This document shows, piece by piece, positions 55,020 to 64,000 of a DNA stretch of 64,000 bases. Location: NCBI RefSeq assembly GCF_029457495.1, contig NZ_CP120361.1, positions 4,542,001 to 4,606,000 of the forward strand. Direction: 5' to 3'. The notes beneath the pieces were generated by a model, which ran no database searches, was not told the origin of the DNA, and worked only from the letters and a program-made list of their open reading frames with translations. Source of the DNA: Chelativorans sp. AA-79 (GTDB lineage Bacteria > Pseudomonadota > Alphaproteobacteria > Rhizobiales > Rhizobiaceae). The position numbers and the translations under genes were made by a program. How positions within the stretch are numbered: position 1 is the first letter of the stretch; each line of letters starts with the position of its first letter.

Positions 55020-56333
55020 CTAAATCCGGTAATACCGGTTTGCCCTTCTCTCTGCTTCCGCGGCCGCCTCTTCCGGCGTCGTTTGCCCGGTGACGGCGGA
55101 AGCGAACATGTCGACCAGCACGTAGTCCGCCATGACCCCGGCCGAGGCATAGCCCAGCGGGCCGGCATAGCCGTTCGGCCGGAGCGTTTCGGAAGCACGG
55201 GCGTAAGGCGCGTGAACCGGGTCCGCCGTCCAGACGGGATTATCCGCAAAGGCCTTGAGCGGCTGACAGCAATAGGCGCTGGAGCCTTCGATCCAGGCGT
55301 TCATCTGGTCGGCTTCCATCATGAACTTGATATAGGCCTTCGCCGCTTCCGGATACTGGCAGTGGTTGAAGAGGAGTATGGAGCTCGTCTGGTGCAGCTC
55401 CGCGCTCTCGCCCACGGGACCGATGGGGAAGTTGGTGGTGCGGATGTCCTCGGCGATTTCCTGCAAGGCCTGATCGTTCTTCGCGGCGTAGTACAGCGAG
55501 ACGCCGTTGGCGGTCAGCGAGATCTGGCCGGCCAGAAAGGCGCGGTTGTTGTTGATGTCGAGCCAGCTTTCCGTGCCGGGAATGAAGGTTTCGTAGAGCG
55601 CCTTGGCGTAGTTGATAGCCTCGATGGTCTCAGGGCTGTTGATGGTGACCCTGCCCTGCTCGTCCACCATCTTGCCGCCATGGCTCCAGAGCAGCCAGTG
55701 CGCATAGTTGTTGCCGTCGCCGACGGCCTTGCCGTGCGGGAAGCCCGCCGGCGTGCCGGCTGCCTTCATCGCCTTGCAAAGCTCCAGAAAGCCGTCCGTA
55801 TCCTGCGGGAACTCGCTGAAGCCAGCTGCCTTCATATGGCTGTCGCGGTAGCAGACTGCATTGCCGATCGCCGTCAGCGGCATGGCGATGAACTGGTCGC
55901 CGCGCGTGGCATAGCCACGCAGGCCGTCATACCAGCCGCCATATTTTTCGCCGAGATAATTGGCCAGCTCGGTCAGATCCACCAACTTGTCCGGATACTG
56001 GTGCGCATCGTCGAACCAGGCCATCACCATGTCCGGGCCGCTGCCCACATTGGCGGCCACGGCCGCCTTGGGGCGGATATCCTCCCAGCTTTCCTGGTCG
56101 ACGCGCACCTGAACGCCCGTCTGCTCGGTGAATTTCTGCGTGTTGGCGTTCCAGGCTTCCTCGTCGCCCTTCACGAACGGCACCCAGCGCAGGAGCCTGA
56201 GGCTCGCTCCTTCCTCCGGCGTGTAGGTCGGCTCGGATTCGGCGAATGCCGGGCGCAGCCCCAGGGCGCCGAGCCCTGCCATGCCCGCCAGACCTGCCGA
56301 TCCTGCCAGAAAATCGCGTCGCTTTATGGTCAT
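55020..56333 (-). CDS. ABC sugar-binding protein, Tat-exported
   Basis: 437 residues. A twin-arginine signal, MTIKRRDFLAGSAGLAGMAG, with cleavage near AFA at about 32, then a family-1 solute-binding fold: ASLRLLRWVPFVKGDEEAWN, WFDDAHQYPDKLVDLTELANY, and WIEGSSAYCCQPLKAFADN near the end. ATG 56333 follows GGAGGAAACA. Tat export implies folding before secretion; the other two ABC binding proteins in the window use Sec signals. Sugar specificity unknown. Confidence 0.92.
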   Translation of the reverse strand: MTIKRRDFLAGSAGLAGMAGLGALGLRPAFAESEPTYTPEEGASLRLLRWVPFVKGDEEAWNANTQKFTEQTGVQVRVDQESWEDIRPKAAVAANVGSGPDMVMAWFDDAHQYPDKLVDLTELANYLGEKYGGWYDGLRGYATRGDQFIAMPLTAIGNAVCYRDSHMKAAGFSEFPQDTDGFLELCKAMKAAGTPAGFPHGKAVGDGNNYAHWLLWSHGGKMVDEQGRVTINSPETIEAINYAKALYETFIPGTESWLDINNNRAFLAGQISLTANGVSLYYAAKNDQALQEIAEDIRTTNFPIGPVGESAELHQTSSILLFNHCQYPEAAKAYIKFMMEADQMNAWIEGSSAYCCQPLKAFADNPVWTADPVHAPYARASETLRPNGYAGPLGYASAGVMADYVLVDMFASAVTGQTTPEEAAAEAERRANRYYRI

Positions 56334-56369
56334 TGTTTCCTCCACGTGAATTCCGGGACGTCATCGTGC

Positions 56370-56400
56370 CGGCACCCGCTGCCCCGGGGAGCGGGTGCCG
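56370..56400. promoter_or_regulatory. Hairpin between the ATPase and binding-protein genes, first
   Basis: An 11-bp stem CGGCACCCGCT/AGCGGGTGCCG with a 9-base loop that is itself GC-palindromic. It lies in the 115-base gap between the MalK-type ATPase stop and the binding-protein start. Confidence 0.6.
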
Positions 56401-56411
56401 AGACATCGGCA

Positions 56412-56444
56412 CGCGGCGGGACGGCCTCCTCCGTCCCCGCCGCG
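56412..56444. promoter_or_regulatory. Hairpin between the ATPase and binding-protein genes, second
   Basis: A 13-bp GC-rich stem with a single-base bulge (CGCGGCGGGACGG against CCGTCCCCGCCGCG), loop CCTCCT. It starts 4 bases after the ATPase stop on the minus strand. It may terminate the ATPase message or stabilise it before the binding-protein segment. Confidence 0.6.
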
Positions 56445-56448
56445 GCCG

Positions 56449-57516
56449 TCAAGCCGAAAGCCTCTGGCCTGCCTCCCTGTCGAAAAGATGAACACGATCG
56501 GCATCGATGGCGAGATTGATGGTCTCTCCGGGGCGCGCCTGCACGCGCTCGCGGAAGACGCAGTTCGCCTCCCCGCCACCGAGCCTCACGATCATATGGG
56601 TCTCATAACCCGTGGGCTCCGTCACGATCACCTCGGCAGGGAAGCCGGCGGGATCGAGGCTTATGAACTCCGGCCGCACGCCATAGACGAGATCGCGCCC
56701 GACCGCGTTCTGACCCGGGTCCGCGACCGGCAGCCGCGTGCCGTCTTCGGCCACGAAGACGGTCCTGTTTTCGGGATCCAGACGCCCGTGGATCATGTTC
56801 ATGGCCGGCGAGCCGATGAAACCCGCCACGAACAGATTGGCCGGCCTGTCGTAGAGATCGAGCGGGGCACCTATCTGTTCGACGATGCCGTCATGCATGA
56901 CCACGATCTTGTCGGCCATGGTCATCGCCTCGATCTGGTCATGCGTCACATAAACCGTCGTCGTTTGCAGGCGCTGGTGCAGTTCCTTGATCTCCGCCCG
57001 CATCGCCACGCGCAGCTTGGCGTCGAGGTTCGACAGAGGCTCGTCGAAGAGGAAGACCTGCGGATCACGCACGATCGCCCGCCCCATGGCGACGCGCTGA
57101 CGCTGACCGCCCGAGAGTTGGCGCGGATAGCGGTCGAGCAGATGCGAAAGGCCGAGAATCTCGGCCGCGGCGTTGACGCGCTTGTCCCTCTCCTCTTTGG
57201 CTGCTCCTTTCAATTTTAGCGAGAAGGCCATGTTGTCGGCCACGGTCATATGCGGGTAGAGGGCATAATTCTGGAACACCATGGCGATGTCCCTGTCCTT
57301 CGGCGGCACGGCGTTGACGATCCTGTCGCCGATGCGGATCGCCCCCGCGGAGATGTTTTCCAAGCCCGCCAGCATGCGCAGCAGCGTCGATTTCCCGCAG
57401 CCCGAGGGGCCGACGAGAATGACGAACTCGCCGTCATCGATGCCTATATTCACTCCCTTGATAACGGGAACCGCCCCAAAGGACTTCTTCACGTCAACAA
57501 ACTGGACTTCCGCCAT
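56449..57516 (-). CDS. ABC sugar importer ATPase, MalK/UgpC type (third importer)
   Basis: 355 residues. Walker A GPSGCGKST, signature LSGGQRQRVAMGRA, Walker B VFLFDEPLSNLDA, and a C-terminal TOBE domain. It is a paralogue of the ATPase at 7812 and serves the permeases at 53096/53997. It starts 24 bases after the SDR stop. Two hairpins (56370-56444) follow it before the binding-protein gene. Confidence 0.93.
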   Translation of the reverse strand: MAEVQFVDVKKSFGAVPVIKGVNIGIDDGEFVILVGPSGCGKSTLLRMLAGLENISAGAIRIGDRIVNAVPPKDRDIAMVFQNYALYPHMTVADNMAFSLKLKGAAKEERDKRVNAAAEILGLSHLLDRYPRQLSGGQRQRVAMGRAIVRDPQVFLFDEPLSNLDAKLRVAMRAEIKELHQRLQTTTVYVTHDQIEAMTMADKIVVMHDGIVEQIGAPLDLYDRPANLFVAGFIGSPAMNMIHGRLDPENRTVFVAEDGTRLPVADPGQNAVGRDLVYGVRPEFISLDPAGFPAEVIVTEPTGYETHMIVRLGGGEANCVFRERVQARPGETINLAIDADRVHLFDREAGQRLSA

Positions 57517-57540
57517 TGCTCCTCCTCCAGATTCCCGCCC

Positions 57541-58314
57541 TCAGCCGCGCCCGACAAGCGGCATCTTCGTGGCCATCACCGTCATGGTCAGCACATTCGC
57601 ATCGAGCGGCAGGCTCGCCATATAGATCACTGCCTTCGCTATATGCGCCACCGGAATCGTCGGCTCCACCGCGGTTTCCCCGCTCGCCTGCAGCACGCCG
57701 ACACTCATCCTGGATGTCATGTCGGTCGACGCATTGCCGATATCGATCTGCCCGCAGGCGATGTCGAAGGGCCTGCCGTCCAGCGCTGTCGATTTCGTGA
57801 GCCCGGTGATGGCGTGCTTCGTCGCCGTGTAGGGGGCGGAGTGGGGCCGCGGCGTCTGGGCGGAAATGGATCCGTTGTTGATGATCCGCCCGCCGCGTGG
57901 CGTCTGCGCCTTCATGAGCCGCATGGCCTGCTGGGTGCACAGGAAAGCCCCGGTCAGATTGGCGGCCAGGATCGTGCTCCACTGATCGAATGTGATCTCC
58001 TCCATCGGAACGGCGGGAAGATTCGTACCGGCATTGTTCACCAGGAGATCGAGGCGACCGAAAGCCTCCCGGACCTCTGCGAACAGAGCCTCCACCGAGG
58101 CCGGGTCGCCGATATCGGCCGCAACGGCCCTGAGTTTTCCGCCGGTCTCCGCTCCGATCTCGCGGACGGCCGTCTCCAGGACTTCGGCACGCCGGCCGGT
58201 GATCACGACCGTAAACCCCTCGGCGCTCAGCGCTTCCGCTATACCGCGGCCCACGCCCGATCCGCCGCCCGTCACCAGCGCAATCTTTCCTTCGCCCGAC
58301 TTCTGTTCAGCCAT
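57541..58314 (-). CDS. SDR-family oxidoreductase
   Basis: 257 residues. Cofactor motif [15 protein letters not shown] near residue 15, LLVNNAGTN, and catalytic Ser...YTATKHAI (NNGSISAQT). C-terminal KMPLVGRG. The substrate is unknown. Its 5' end overlaps the denD-like gene by 8 bases, so they are coupled; both may act on the imported sugar. Confidence 0.9.
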   Translation of the reverse strand: MAEQKSGEGKIALVTGGGSGVGRGIAEALSAEGFTVVITGRRAEVLETAVREIGAETGGKLRAVAADIGDPASVEALFAEVREAFGRLDLLVNNAGTNLPAVPMEEITFDQWSTILAANLTGAFLCTQQAMRLMKAQTPRGGRIINNGSISAQTPRPHSAPYTATKHAITGLTKSTALDGRPFDIACGQIDIGNASTDMTSRMSVGVLQASGETAVEPTIPVAHIAKAVIYMASLPLDANVLTMTVMATKMPLVGRG

Positions 58315-59296
58315 GAATTCTCCCGCCTAGTTCGTCCTCGATGTGAATCCGGATAATCTCGTCAAAGCTCTTCTCGGCGCGGAATCCCAGTGCCTCGGCG
58401 CGGCGGGCGTCGAAATCCGTGGGCCAGCCCTCCACGATCCGGCGAATCACCGGGTCCGGTTCCCTGCGAATGAGCCGCACCGCCTTCTCGCCCGCGATGC
58501 GCCGCAGTGCCTCGATCTCCTCACCCACGAGGGCGGATAGGCCGGGCATCGTCAGATTGCGCCGCGCGCCGACCCCTTCGAGGTCCAGCGTAGCCGCGTG
58601 GATGAAGAAATCCACCGCGGAGCGCGGGCTTGCGAACCAGTGGCGCACATCCTCATCCACCGGCAGCACCGCCTCCTGGCCCGCGAGGGGTTCGCGCAGG
58701 ATGTTGGAGAAAAAGCCAGAGGCCGCCTTGTTCGGCTTACCCGGCCTTATGCAGATCGTGGGCAGCCGGATGCCGAGGCCGTCGAAGAAGCCGCGGCGCG
58801 AATAGTCGGAAAGCAAAAGCTCAGAAATCGCCTTCTGGGTGCCGTAGCTCGTGAGCGGCGTGCTGAAGAACTCGTCACCGATCTTCTGCGGAAAGGGCGC
58901 ACCGAACACGGCGATGGAGGATGCGAAGATAAGGCGAGGGCGGTACGGTTCTTTTTGGCCTTCGAGGCGGATGGCCTCGAAGAGGGCGCGCGTCCCGTCG
59001 AGATTGATGCGGTAGCCCTTCTCGAAATCGGCTTCCGCTTCCCCGGAGACGATCGCCGCCAGATGAAAGATGATGTCCGGGCGCATCGCGGCGAGCTTTT
59101 CCGCAGACCCGGGCTGGGAGATGTCCATCGCGGATGCTGATGCGAGATCGGCGAGCGCCGGCGGTACGGGCGGTTCCACGACATCGACCAGCGAGAGGCG
59201 GCTTATTTCGGCGCCCAGGATCTCTTTTTCCCCGGCAAGCTTTTCGACCAGCTTCCGACCGATCATGCCGGCCGCGCCGATTACAAGCACATGCAT
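58307..59296 (-). CDS. NAD-dependent epimerase/dehydrogenase, DenD-like (D-erythronate dehydrogenase)
   Basis: 329 residues, extended SDR. N-terminal [20 protein letters not shown]; the catalytic region [11 protein letters not shown]...[14 protein letters not shown]; and [20 protein letters not shown], typical of DenD. DenD oxidises D-erythronate to 2-keto-erythronate. I preferred ATG 59296 (spacing 9 from GGGAGGAAA) to ATG 59302. It is the first gene of the third ABC operon. No tetronate isomerase, kinase or aldolase is seen here, so the substrate may differ. Confidence 0.82.
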   Translation of the reverse strand: MHVLVIGAAGMIGRKLVEKLAGEKEILGAEISRLSLVDVVEPPVPPALADLASASAMDISQPGSAEKLAAMRPDIIFHLAAIVSGEAEADFEKGYRINLDGTRALFEAIRLEGQKEPYRPRLIFASSIAVFGAPFPQKIGDEFFSTPLTSYGTQKAISELLLSDYSRRGFFDGLGIRLPTICIRPGKPNKAASGFFSNILREPLAGQEAVLPVDEDVRHWFASPRSAVDFFIHAATLDLEGVGARRNLTMPGLSALVGEEIEALRRIAGEKAVRLIRREPDPVIRRIVEGWPTDFDARRAEALGFRAEKSFDEIIRIHIEDELGGRIHG

Positions 59297-59570
59297 CCGC
59301 ATTTTCCTCCCATCCGCCTCCCCAGAATGCCTCGCCCGGCCTCAAGCACCAAGGAACGCCTCCTCCTCGTGGCACAAGCAGGGTGTCTTGCGACGCCATG
59401 CTCATACCGTTCCATTGATCGACCTTCGCAGAAGCACGGCAGGCCTGGAGAACTGTCTGGAGTAGGGCATCCATTCAGCGGCGAGTCAACGCGATTTCAA
59501 ACGTTTCAGCGCCCGCGGCCGGAGAAGTCGCACCGGATGAATACGGAATCTGAACTCTTTAGAGGAAGAG

Positions 59571-59645
<75 letters not shown>

Positions 59646-59770
59646 GCCGGATTCGGGCGGCGTTCTGCCACATCGGTTGCCGGAGCGCAAGCGTTAGCTC
59701 CATTATGTGGGGAACATACGAGCCGAACGCACCGCCGGGCCCTGCCGGCGTAGCGAGACAGGAGCCTGGG

Positions 59771-59941
59771 ATGACCAAAAAGGAGAAGATCGAGACCAAA
59801 AGCGAGCGGCAGAAACGGCTGGCCGCCGAGCTTCGGGCCAATCTTGCCCGAAGAAAGGCGCAAGCGCGATCGCGCCGTGCCGGAGATGCCGACGAGCGCG
59901 CAGAGGGCATTCCCTCGGCGAGGAAAGACAGGGGCCAGTAA
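59771..59941 (+). CDS. Small basic protein upstream of murA
   Basis: 56 residues, lysine/arginine-rich and without hydrophobic segments: MTKKEKIETKSERQKRLAAE, then LRANLARRKAQARSRRAG. ATG 59771 is preceded by GGAGCCTGGG. Similar short, highly basic proteins occur beside murA in many rhizobial genomes; I know no assigned function. The composition suggests nucleic-acid or ribosome interaction, which is inference. Confidence 0.65.
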   Translation: MTKKEKIETKSERQKRLAAELRANLARRKAQARSRRAGDADERAEGIPSARKDRGQ

Positions 59942-59978
59942 GCCGTGCGCCGGATCGGAGGGCACCGGACGCATTTTC

Positions 59979-60007
59979 TTGAACCGGTCGCGGCCTTGCT
60001 CTAGGAC
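59979..60007 (+). promoter_or_regulatory. Candidate promoter for murA
   Basis: TTGAAC (59979-59984), 17-base spacer, TAGGAC (60002-60007), about 60 bases upstream of the murA ATG. Confidence 0.45.
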
Positions 60008-60066
60008 AGGCGGGATTTGCGACCATACAACGCCGGGATTCGTTCCACCCCGGGAAAGAGACATTC

Positions 60067-61356
60067 ATGGACCGCATACGCATCCGCGGCGGCAGCGAAC
60101 TCAACGGTACCATCCCGATCTCCGGGGCGAAGAATGCCGCGCTGCCCCTGATGATCGCCTCGCTTCTGACCGACGACACGCTGACGCTCGAGAACGTGCC
60201 GCATCTCGCCGATGTCGAACAGCTCATCCGCATTCTTGGCAATCACGGCGTGGACTACTCCGTCAACGGACGCCGTGAGAACCAGGACAAGGGCTATTCG
60301 CGCACCATCCACTTCACCGCGCGCTCGATCGTCGACACCACCGCGCCCTATGATCTCGTCTCCAAGATGCGCGCGAGCTTCTGGGTGATCGGCCCGCTTC
60401 TGGCGCGCATGGGCGAGGCGCGGGTGTCCCTGCCCGGCGGCTGCGCCATCGGCACGCGGCCGGTCGATCTCTTCATCGAAGGCTTGCGCGCACTCGGAGC
60501 CGAGATCGATATCGAGGCCGGCTATGTGCTGGCCCGGGCCCGGAACGGGCTCGTCGGCGCGCGCTACCGGTTCCCAAAGGTCTCCGTCGGCGCGACGCAT
60601 GTGATGATCATGGCCGCCTCGCTCGCCAAGGGCACCACGGTGCTGGAAAACGCGGCGCGGGAGCCTGAGATCGTCAACCTGGCGGAGTGCCTCAATGCCA
60701 TGGGAGCGAAGATCTCCGGCGCGGGCACCCCCACCATGACAATCGAGGGTGTCACCAGCCTTTCAGGGGCGCGCCACCGCATCATCCCGGACCGGATCGA
60801 GACCGGCACCTACGCGATGGCGGTCGCCATGGCAGGCGGCGACGTGCTGCTCGAGGGCGCGCGCGCAGACCTTCTGGAAACGGCGCTCGGCATCTTCGAA
60901 CAGACCGGCGCCGAGATCATCCGCGCCAATACGGGAATCCGCGTCAAGCGCAACGGCGCCGGCATCAGCGCCGTCGACGTGTCGACTGATCCCTTCCCGG
61001 GCTTTCCCACCGATCTGCAGGCGCAGTTCATGGCGCTCATGACCATGGCGAAAGGCCAATCGCGAATCACGGAGACCATTTTCGAGAACCGCTTCATGCA
61101 TGTTCAGGAGCTTGCGCGCCTCGGCGCACGCATCTCCCTTTCCGGCCAGACGGCGATCGTCGAAGGCGTGGACAGGCTGAAGGGCGCTCCCGTCATGGCG
61201 ACGGATCTGCGCGCCTCGGTGTCTCTGGTGATCGCGGGCCTTGCGGCGGAAGGCGAGACGATGGTCAACCGCGTCTATCATCTCGACCGCGGTTTCGAAC
61301 GGCTGGAAGAAAAACTCTCCGGCTGCGGCGCGGAGATCGAGCGCATTTCGGGGTGA
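60067..61356 (+). CDS. murA: UDP-N-acetylglucosamine 1-carboxyvinyltransferase
   Basis: 429 residues, full length. It adds enolpyruvate to UDP-GlcNAc in the first committed step of peptidoglycan synthesis. It has [16 protein letters not shown] near the start and the catalytic cysteine at 126 in [15 protein letters not shown], so it should be fosfomycin-sensitive by sequence. Further motifs: [26 protein letters not shown] and [15 protein letters not shown]. Cytosolic. Followed by DUF2948 and hisD. Confidence 0.98.
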   Translation: MDRIRIRGGSELNGTIPISGAKNAALPLMIASLLTDDTLTLENVPHLADVEQLIRILGNHGVDYSVNGRRENQDKGYSRTIHFTARSIVDTTAPYDLVSKMRASFWVIGPLLARMGEARVSLPGGCAIGTRPVDLFIEGLRALGAEIDIEAGYVLARARNGLVGARYRFPKVSVGATHVMIMAASLAKGTTVLENAAREPEIVNLAECLNAMGAKISGAGTPTMTIEGVTSLSGARHRIIPDRIETGTYAMAVAMAGGDVLLEGARADLLETALGIFEQTGAEIIRANTGIRVKRNGAGISAVDVSTDPFPGFPTDLQAQFMALMTMAKGQSRITETIFENRFMHVQELARLGARISLSGQTAIVEGVDRLKGAPVMATDLRASVSLVIAGLAAEGETMVNRVYHLDRGFERLEEKLSGCGAEIERISG

Positions 61357-61423
61357 ACCGCCATGGGGGGCGGCCCACTCGTCTTGTTCAGCTTCTCCCG
61401 CCGGCCGAATAGGAATGTGAGTA

Positions 61424-61867
61424 ATGGATCTGTTGAAGCTCGCCGCGCTCGATGAGGAGGACCTGAGCATCATCTCCGCGCATGTGCAGGACGCGGTGAT
61501 GAAGACGGGGGAGATCACCTATCTCAGAGGCGAAAAGCGACTTTCCATCGCCATGCGGCGTTTCGCATGGGAAAAAGAGAGGAAAGGCTTCTTCCTTCGC
61601 CGCCAGCCGCATGAACGGCGCCTTGCAGCGCTCACGTTCGATCGGGTGCTTGCTGTCCGCGCCGCCGGTATAGACGTGAAAAAGGCGGACGAGGTGCTGT
61701 CGCTGCTGGCCGTGCGGTTCGTGCCACGCGAATCGCCTTCCGGTACGATCGAGCTCGCCTTCTCGGGTGGAGCCACGATCCATCTGGATGTGGAATGCAT
61801 CGAGGCCCGGCTGAGCGACCTGGGCGCGGCCTGGGAAACGCCGGTTCGCCCCCGACACAGCGCATGA
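61424..61867 (+). CDS. DUF2948 family protein
   Basis: 147 residues, starting MDLLKLAALDEEDLSIISAH, with RLSIAMRRFAWE and LTFDRVLAVRAAGID in the middle. The family is common in alphaproteobacteria between murA and hisD; function unknown. No signal or membrane segment. It lies 67 bases after murA and 13 bases before hisD. Confidence 0.9.
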   Translation: MDLLKLAALDEEDLSIISAHVQDAVMKTGEITYLRGEKRLSIAMRRFAWEKERKGFFLRRQPHERRLAALTFDRVLAVRAAGIDVKKADEVLSLLAVRFVPRESPSGTIELAFSGGATIHLDVECIEARLSDLGAAWETPVRPRHSA

Positions 61868-61880
61868 TAGGCTTGAGCCC

Positions 61881-63173
61881 ATGACGACGAGGCTTTCCAC
61901 CGCCGAAGCCGATTTCGAGGCCCGCTTCTCCGCCTTCCTCTCGACAAAGCGCGAGGTTTCGGAGGAGGTCGACGCGGCCGTCCGCGAGATCGTCGCCCGT
62001 GTGCGGGCCGAGGGGGACAGCGCGGTTGCCGAGTACACGCAGCGCTTCGACCGCTTCGATGTCCAGAAGGCCGGCATGCGGATTTCGCGCCAGGAGATAG
62101 AGGCCGCCTACGAGAATATCGATAGCGAGACACTCGACGCGCTCAAACTCGCGAAGGAGCGCATCGAGGCGCATCATCGCCGGCAGCTTCCAACAGATGC
62201 GCGCTATACGGATGCGCTCGGGGTCGAACTTGGCTGGCGCTGGACGCCGGTCGGCGCCGTGGGTCTTTATGTGCCGGGCGGCCTCGCAAGCTATCCGAGC
62301 TCCGTGCTCATGAACGCGGTGCCGGCGCGGGTAGCCGGCGTGGAGCGGGTCGTGATCGCCACTCCCACGCCCGGCGGCGAAATCAATCCGCTGGTGCTGG
62401 TGGCCGCGGATCTGGCCGGTGTCGCCGAGATCCTGCGCATCGGCGGGGCCCAGGCGATCGCGGCATTGGCCCATGGCACCGAAACCATTTCGCCCGTAGG
62501 CAAGATCGTCGGTCCGGGCAATGCCTATGTGTCGGCCGCCAAGCGGCAGGTTTTCGGCCAGGTGGGCATCGATATGATCGCAGGCCCCTCGGAAGTGCTG
62601 GTGGTCGCCGACCGCGACAACGACCCGGACTGGATCGCGGCCGATCTTCTCGCGCAGGCCGAGCACGACACGGCGGCGCAGTCCATCCTCATGACGGACG
62701 ATCCTCGATTCGCCGAGGCGGTGGCCGAGGCGGTGGAACGGCAGTTGAAGCTTCTGTCACGGTCGGAGATCGCCGGCGCGAGCTGGCGCGACTTCGGCGC
62801 CATCATCCTCGTGCGCAGTTTCGAGGAGGTGCCGGCGCTCGTCGACCGCATCGCGCCCGAGCATCTGGAACTTGCGATCCAAAACGCGGAGATGCTGCTC
62901 TTGCGCATCAACAATGCGGGCGCCGTTTTTCTCGGCCGGCATACGCCGGAGGTGATCGGCGACTATGTGGGAGGGTCGAACCACGTCCTGCCCACCGCGC
63001 GCTCTGCCCGCTTCTCCTCCGGCCTTTCCGTGCTCGATTTCGTCAAGCGCATGTCCATCCTTCGGCTCGATGCGGAACAGCTCCGTGCCCTTGGACCAGC
63101 GGCAATCGCCCTTGCCAAGGCCGAAGGGCTGGAGGCACATGGCCGCTCCGTCTCGATACGGCTGAACCTATAG
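61881..63173 (+). CDS. hisD: Histidinol dehydrogenase
   Basis: 430 residues. Performs the last two oxidations of histidine synthesis (histidinol to histidine). Motifs: [47 protein letters not shown], zinc-site residues in AEHDTAAQS and the catalytic EHLEL segment (APEHLEL). It starts 13 bases after DUF2948; UPF0262 follows after 8 bases. Confidence 0.98.
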   Translation: MTTRLSTAEADFEARFSAFLSTKREVSEEVDAAVREIVARVRAEGDSAVAEYTQRFDRFDVQKAGMRISRQEIEAAYENIDSETLDALKLAKERIEAHHRRQLPTDARYTDALGVELGWRWTPVGAVGLYVPGGLASYPSSVLMNAVPARVAGVERVVIATPTPGGEINPLVLVAADLAGVAEILRIGGAQAIAALAHGTETISPVGKIVGPGNAYVSAAKRQVFGQVGIDMIAGPSEVLVVADRDNDPDWIAADLLAQAEHDTAAQSILMTDDPRFAEAVAEAVERQLKLLSRSEIAGASWRDFGAIILVRSFEEVPALVDRIAPEHLELAIQNAEMLLLRINNAGAVFLGRHTPEVIGDYVGGSNHVLPTARSARFSSGLSVLDFVKRMSILRLDAEQLRALGPAAIALAKAEGLEAHGRSVSIRLNL

Positions 63174-63181
63174 GGCGGCCG

Positions 63182-63667
63182 ATGGGCGAGCGGACTCCCG
63201 GCAAGGCGCGCCTCATCGATGTCGAGCTGGACGAGACGGTCGGACGCGCGGCACCCGATATCGAGCACGAACGCGCCGTCGCCATTTTCGACCTGGTGGA
63301 GGAAAACAGCTTCCAGCCCGTGGGTGATTCCGGGGACGGCCCCTACCGGCTGAAGATCTCGCTGGTCGATTCGCGCCTGGTGCTGACGGTGACACGGGAA
63401 AGCGGCGAGCCCGTCGTCACGCATATGCTCTCGCTCACCCCGTTCCGGCGCATCGTGAAGGACTATTTCCTCGTCTGCGAGAGCTATTACCAGGCCATCC
63501 GCTCCGCCACGCCGAGCCAGATCGAGGCCATCGACATGGGCCGGCGCGGGCTCCACAACGAGGGATCACAAACGTTGATGGATCGCCTCAGCGGCAAGAT
63601 CGCAGTAGATTTCGATACGGCGCGGCGACTCTTCACGCTTGTCTGCGTTCTGCACTGGCGGGGCTGA
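63182..63667 (+). CDS. UPF0262 family protein
   Basis: 161 residues: [19 protein letters not shown] near the start, [42 protein letters not shown], and [16 protein letters not shown]. Cytosolic; function unknown. It is conserved next to hisD and the low-molecular-weight phosphatase in Rhizobiales, which fits this operon order. Confidence 0.93.
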   Translation: MGERTPGKARLIDVELDETVGRAAPDIEHERAVAIFDLVEENSFQPVGDSGDGPYRLKISLVDSRLVLTVTRESGEPVVTHMLSLTPFRRIVKDYFLVCESYYQAIRSATPSQIEAIDMGRRGLHNEGSQTLMDRLSGKIAVDFDTARRLFTLVCVLHWRG

Positions 63668-63669
63668 AA

Positions 63670-64000
63670 ATGACGCCGCAGCCGACTGAGAGGACCCCAA
63701 CGCAAACAACCTCCGCGCGCGCGCTGCCGCGCTCCGTTCTATTCTTGTGCGGACAGAACTCCATCCGTTCGCCGATGGCCGAGGCGCTCGCCAAACGTAT
63801 CCTGCCAAGATCGGTTTTCATCTCCTCGGCCGGCGTGCGCATCGGCCCGCGCGATCCCTTCGTGGACGCGATTCTTCTGGAAGAGAAGCTGTCGCTTGGC
63901 AACTGGTCGCCGCGGCGGATGGAAGACCTCGAAGATTCCTATTTCGATCTCATCATCACACTCGCACCCGAGGCGCATCACGCCGCGCTCGAACTCACGC
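63670..64000 (+). CDS. Low-molecular-weight phosphotyrosine phosphatase family (3' end outside window)
   Basis: First 110 residues. The P-loop CGQNSIRS has the catalytic cysteine at 27 and the arginine at 33 (C-x5-R). ITLAPEAHH near the cut end corresponds to the conserved region before the acid-loop aspartate. Members dephosphorylate protein tyrosines or reduce arsenate. ATG 63670 follows the UPF0262 stop by 2 bases. The C-terminus, including the general-acid aspartate, lies outside the window. Confidence 0.9.
   Translation, partial: MTPQPTERTPTQTTSARALPRSVLFLCGQNSIRSPMAEALAKRILPRSVFISSAGVRIGPRDPFVDAILLEEKLSLGNWSPRRMEDLEDSYFDLIITLAPEAHHAALELT

Noticed and set aside
59499..59506. AAACGTTT palindrome upstream of the denD-like operon as a LacI-type operator
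   Set aside because: Only 8 bp, with asymmetric flanks, about 200 bases from the start codon and no LacI gene nearby. Too weak to call.

Overview
The window is one contiguous, gene-dense, GC-rich piece of an alphaproteobacterial chromosome. It most likely comes from the Hyphomicrobiales (Rhizobiales), perhaps a Mesorhizobium/Phyllobacteriaceae-type organism. The evidence is the right-end order murA, DUF2948, hisD, UPF0262, low-molecular-weight phosphatase; the aceA/short-chain-acyl regulator pair; a GGAAC-N16-CGTT EcfG-type promoter; and the VIPGLDPGM/MDPRVKPEDD-type palindromic repeat. Genus is inference. I saw no insertion sequence, prophage, integrase, CRISPR array or rRNA. The only RNA gene found is one tRNA-Thr(GGT).

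Layout. 1-3.3 kb: end of deoC and a two-domain ALDH16-type aldehyde dehydrogenase (deoxyribose use). 3.3-6.7 kb: palindromic repeats, then aceA (isocitrate lyase) with a small partner gene, divergent from a RamB/ScfR-like regulator; four TGTAAA boxes lie between them. 6.7-18.6 kb: a dehydratase, a CUT1 ABC importer with an AGE-family epimerase, and a nagB-SIS-nagA-ceramidase-like operon, with a divergent LacI regulator. Matching CAACCGGTTG palindromes sit in front of both operons. 18.5-25.4 kb: a ribose-type ABC operon with its own LacI regulator and a Gfo/Idh oxidoreductase, behind a perfect TGAAATCGATTTCA palindrome.

25.6-36.6 kb is a uronate locus. uxuB-uxuA-oxidoreductase diverges from uxaC, a TRAP transporter, a FadR-type GntR regulator, kduI, kduD and kdgF. 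Together these import and isomerise hexuronates and unsaturated uronates to 2-keto-3-deoxygluconate; the KDG kinase and aldolase are not in the window. 36.8-44.4 kb: a large alpha-2-macroglobulin with a thioester and a PAN domain, followed by pbpC. 44.5-49.3 kb: the prkA-DUF444-spoVR stress operon. 49.6-52.9 kb: a DMT exporter divergent from a MocR regulator, and a YegS-type lipid kinase.

53.1-59.3 kb: a third ABC sugar operon (denD-like dehydrogenase, SDR, MalK/UgpC ATPase, Tat-exported binding protein, two permeases). 59.6-64 kb: tRNA-Thr and the conserved housekeeping block. Catabolism of plant- or envelope-derived sugars dominates the window: three ABC importers and one TRAP importer, each next to dedicated enzymes. 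In three of the four, a perfect 10-12 bp hairpin separates the binding-protein gene from the permease genes.
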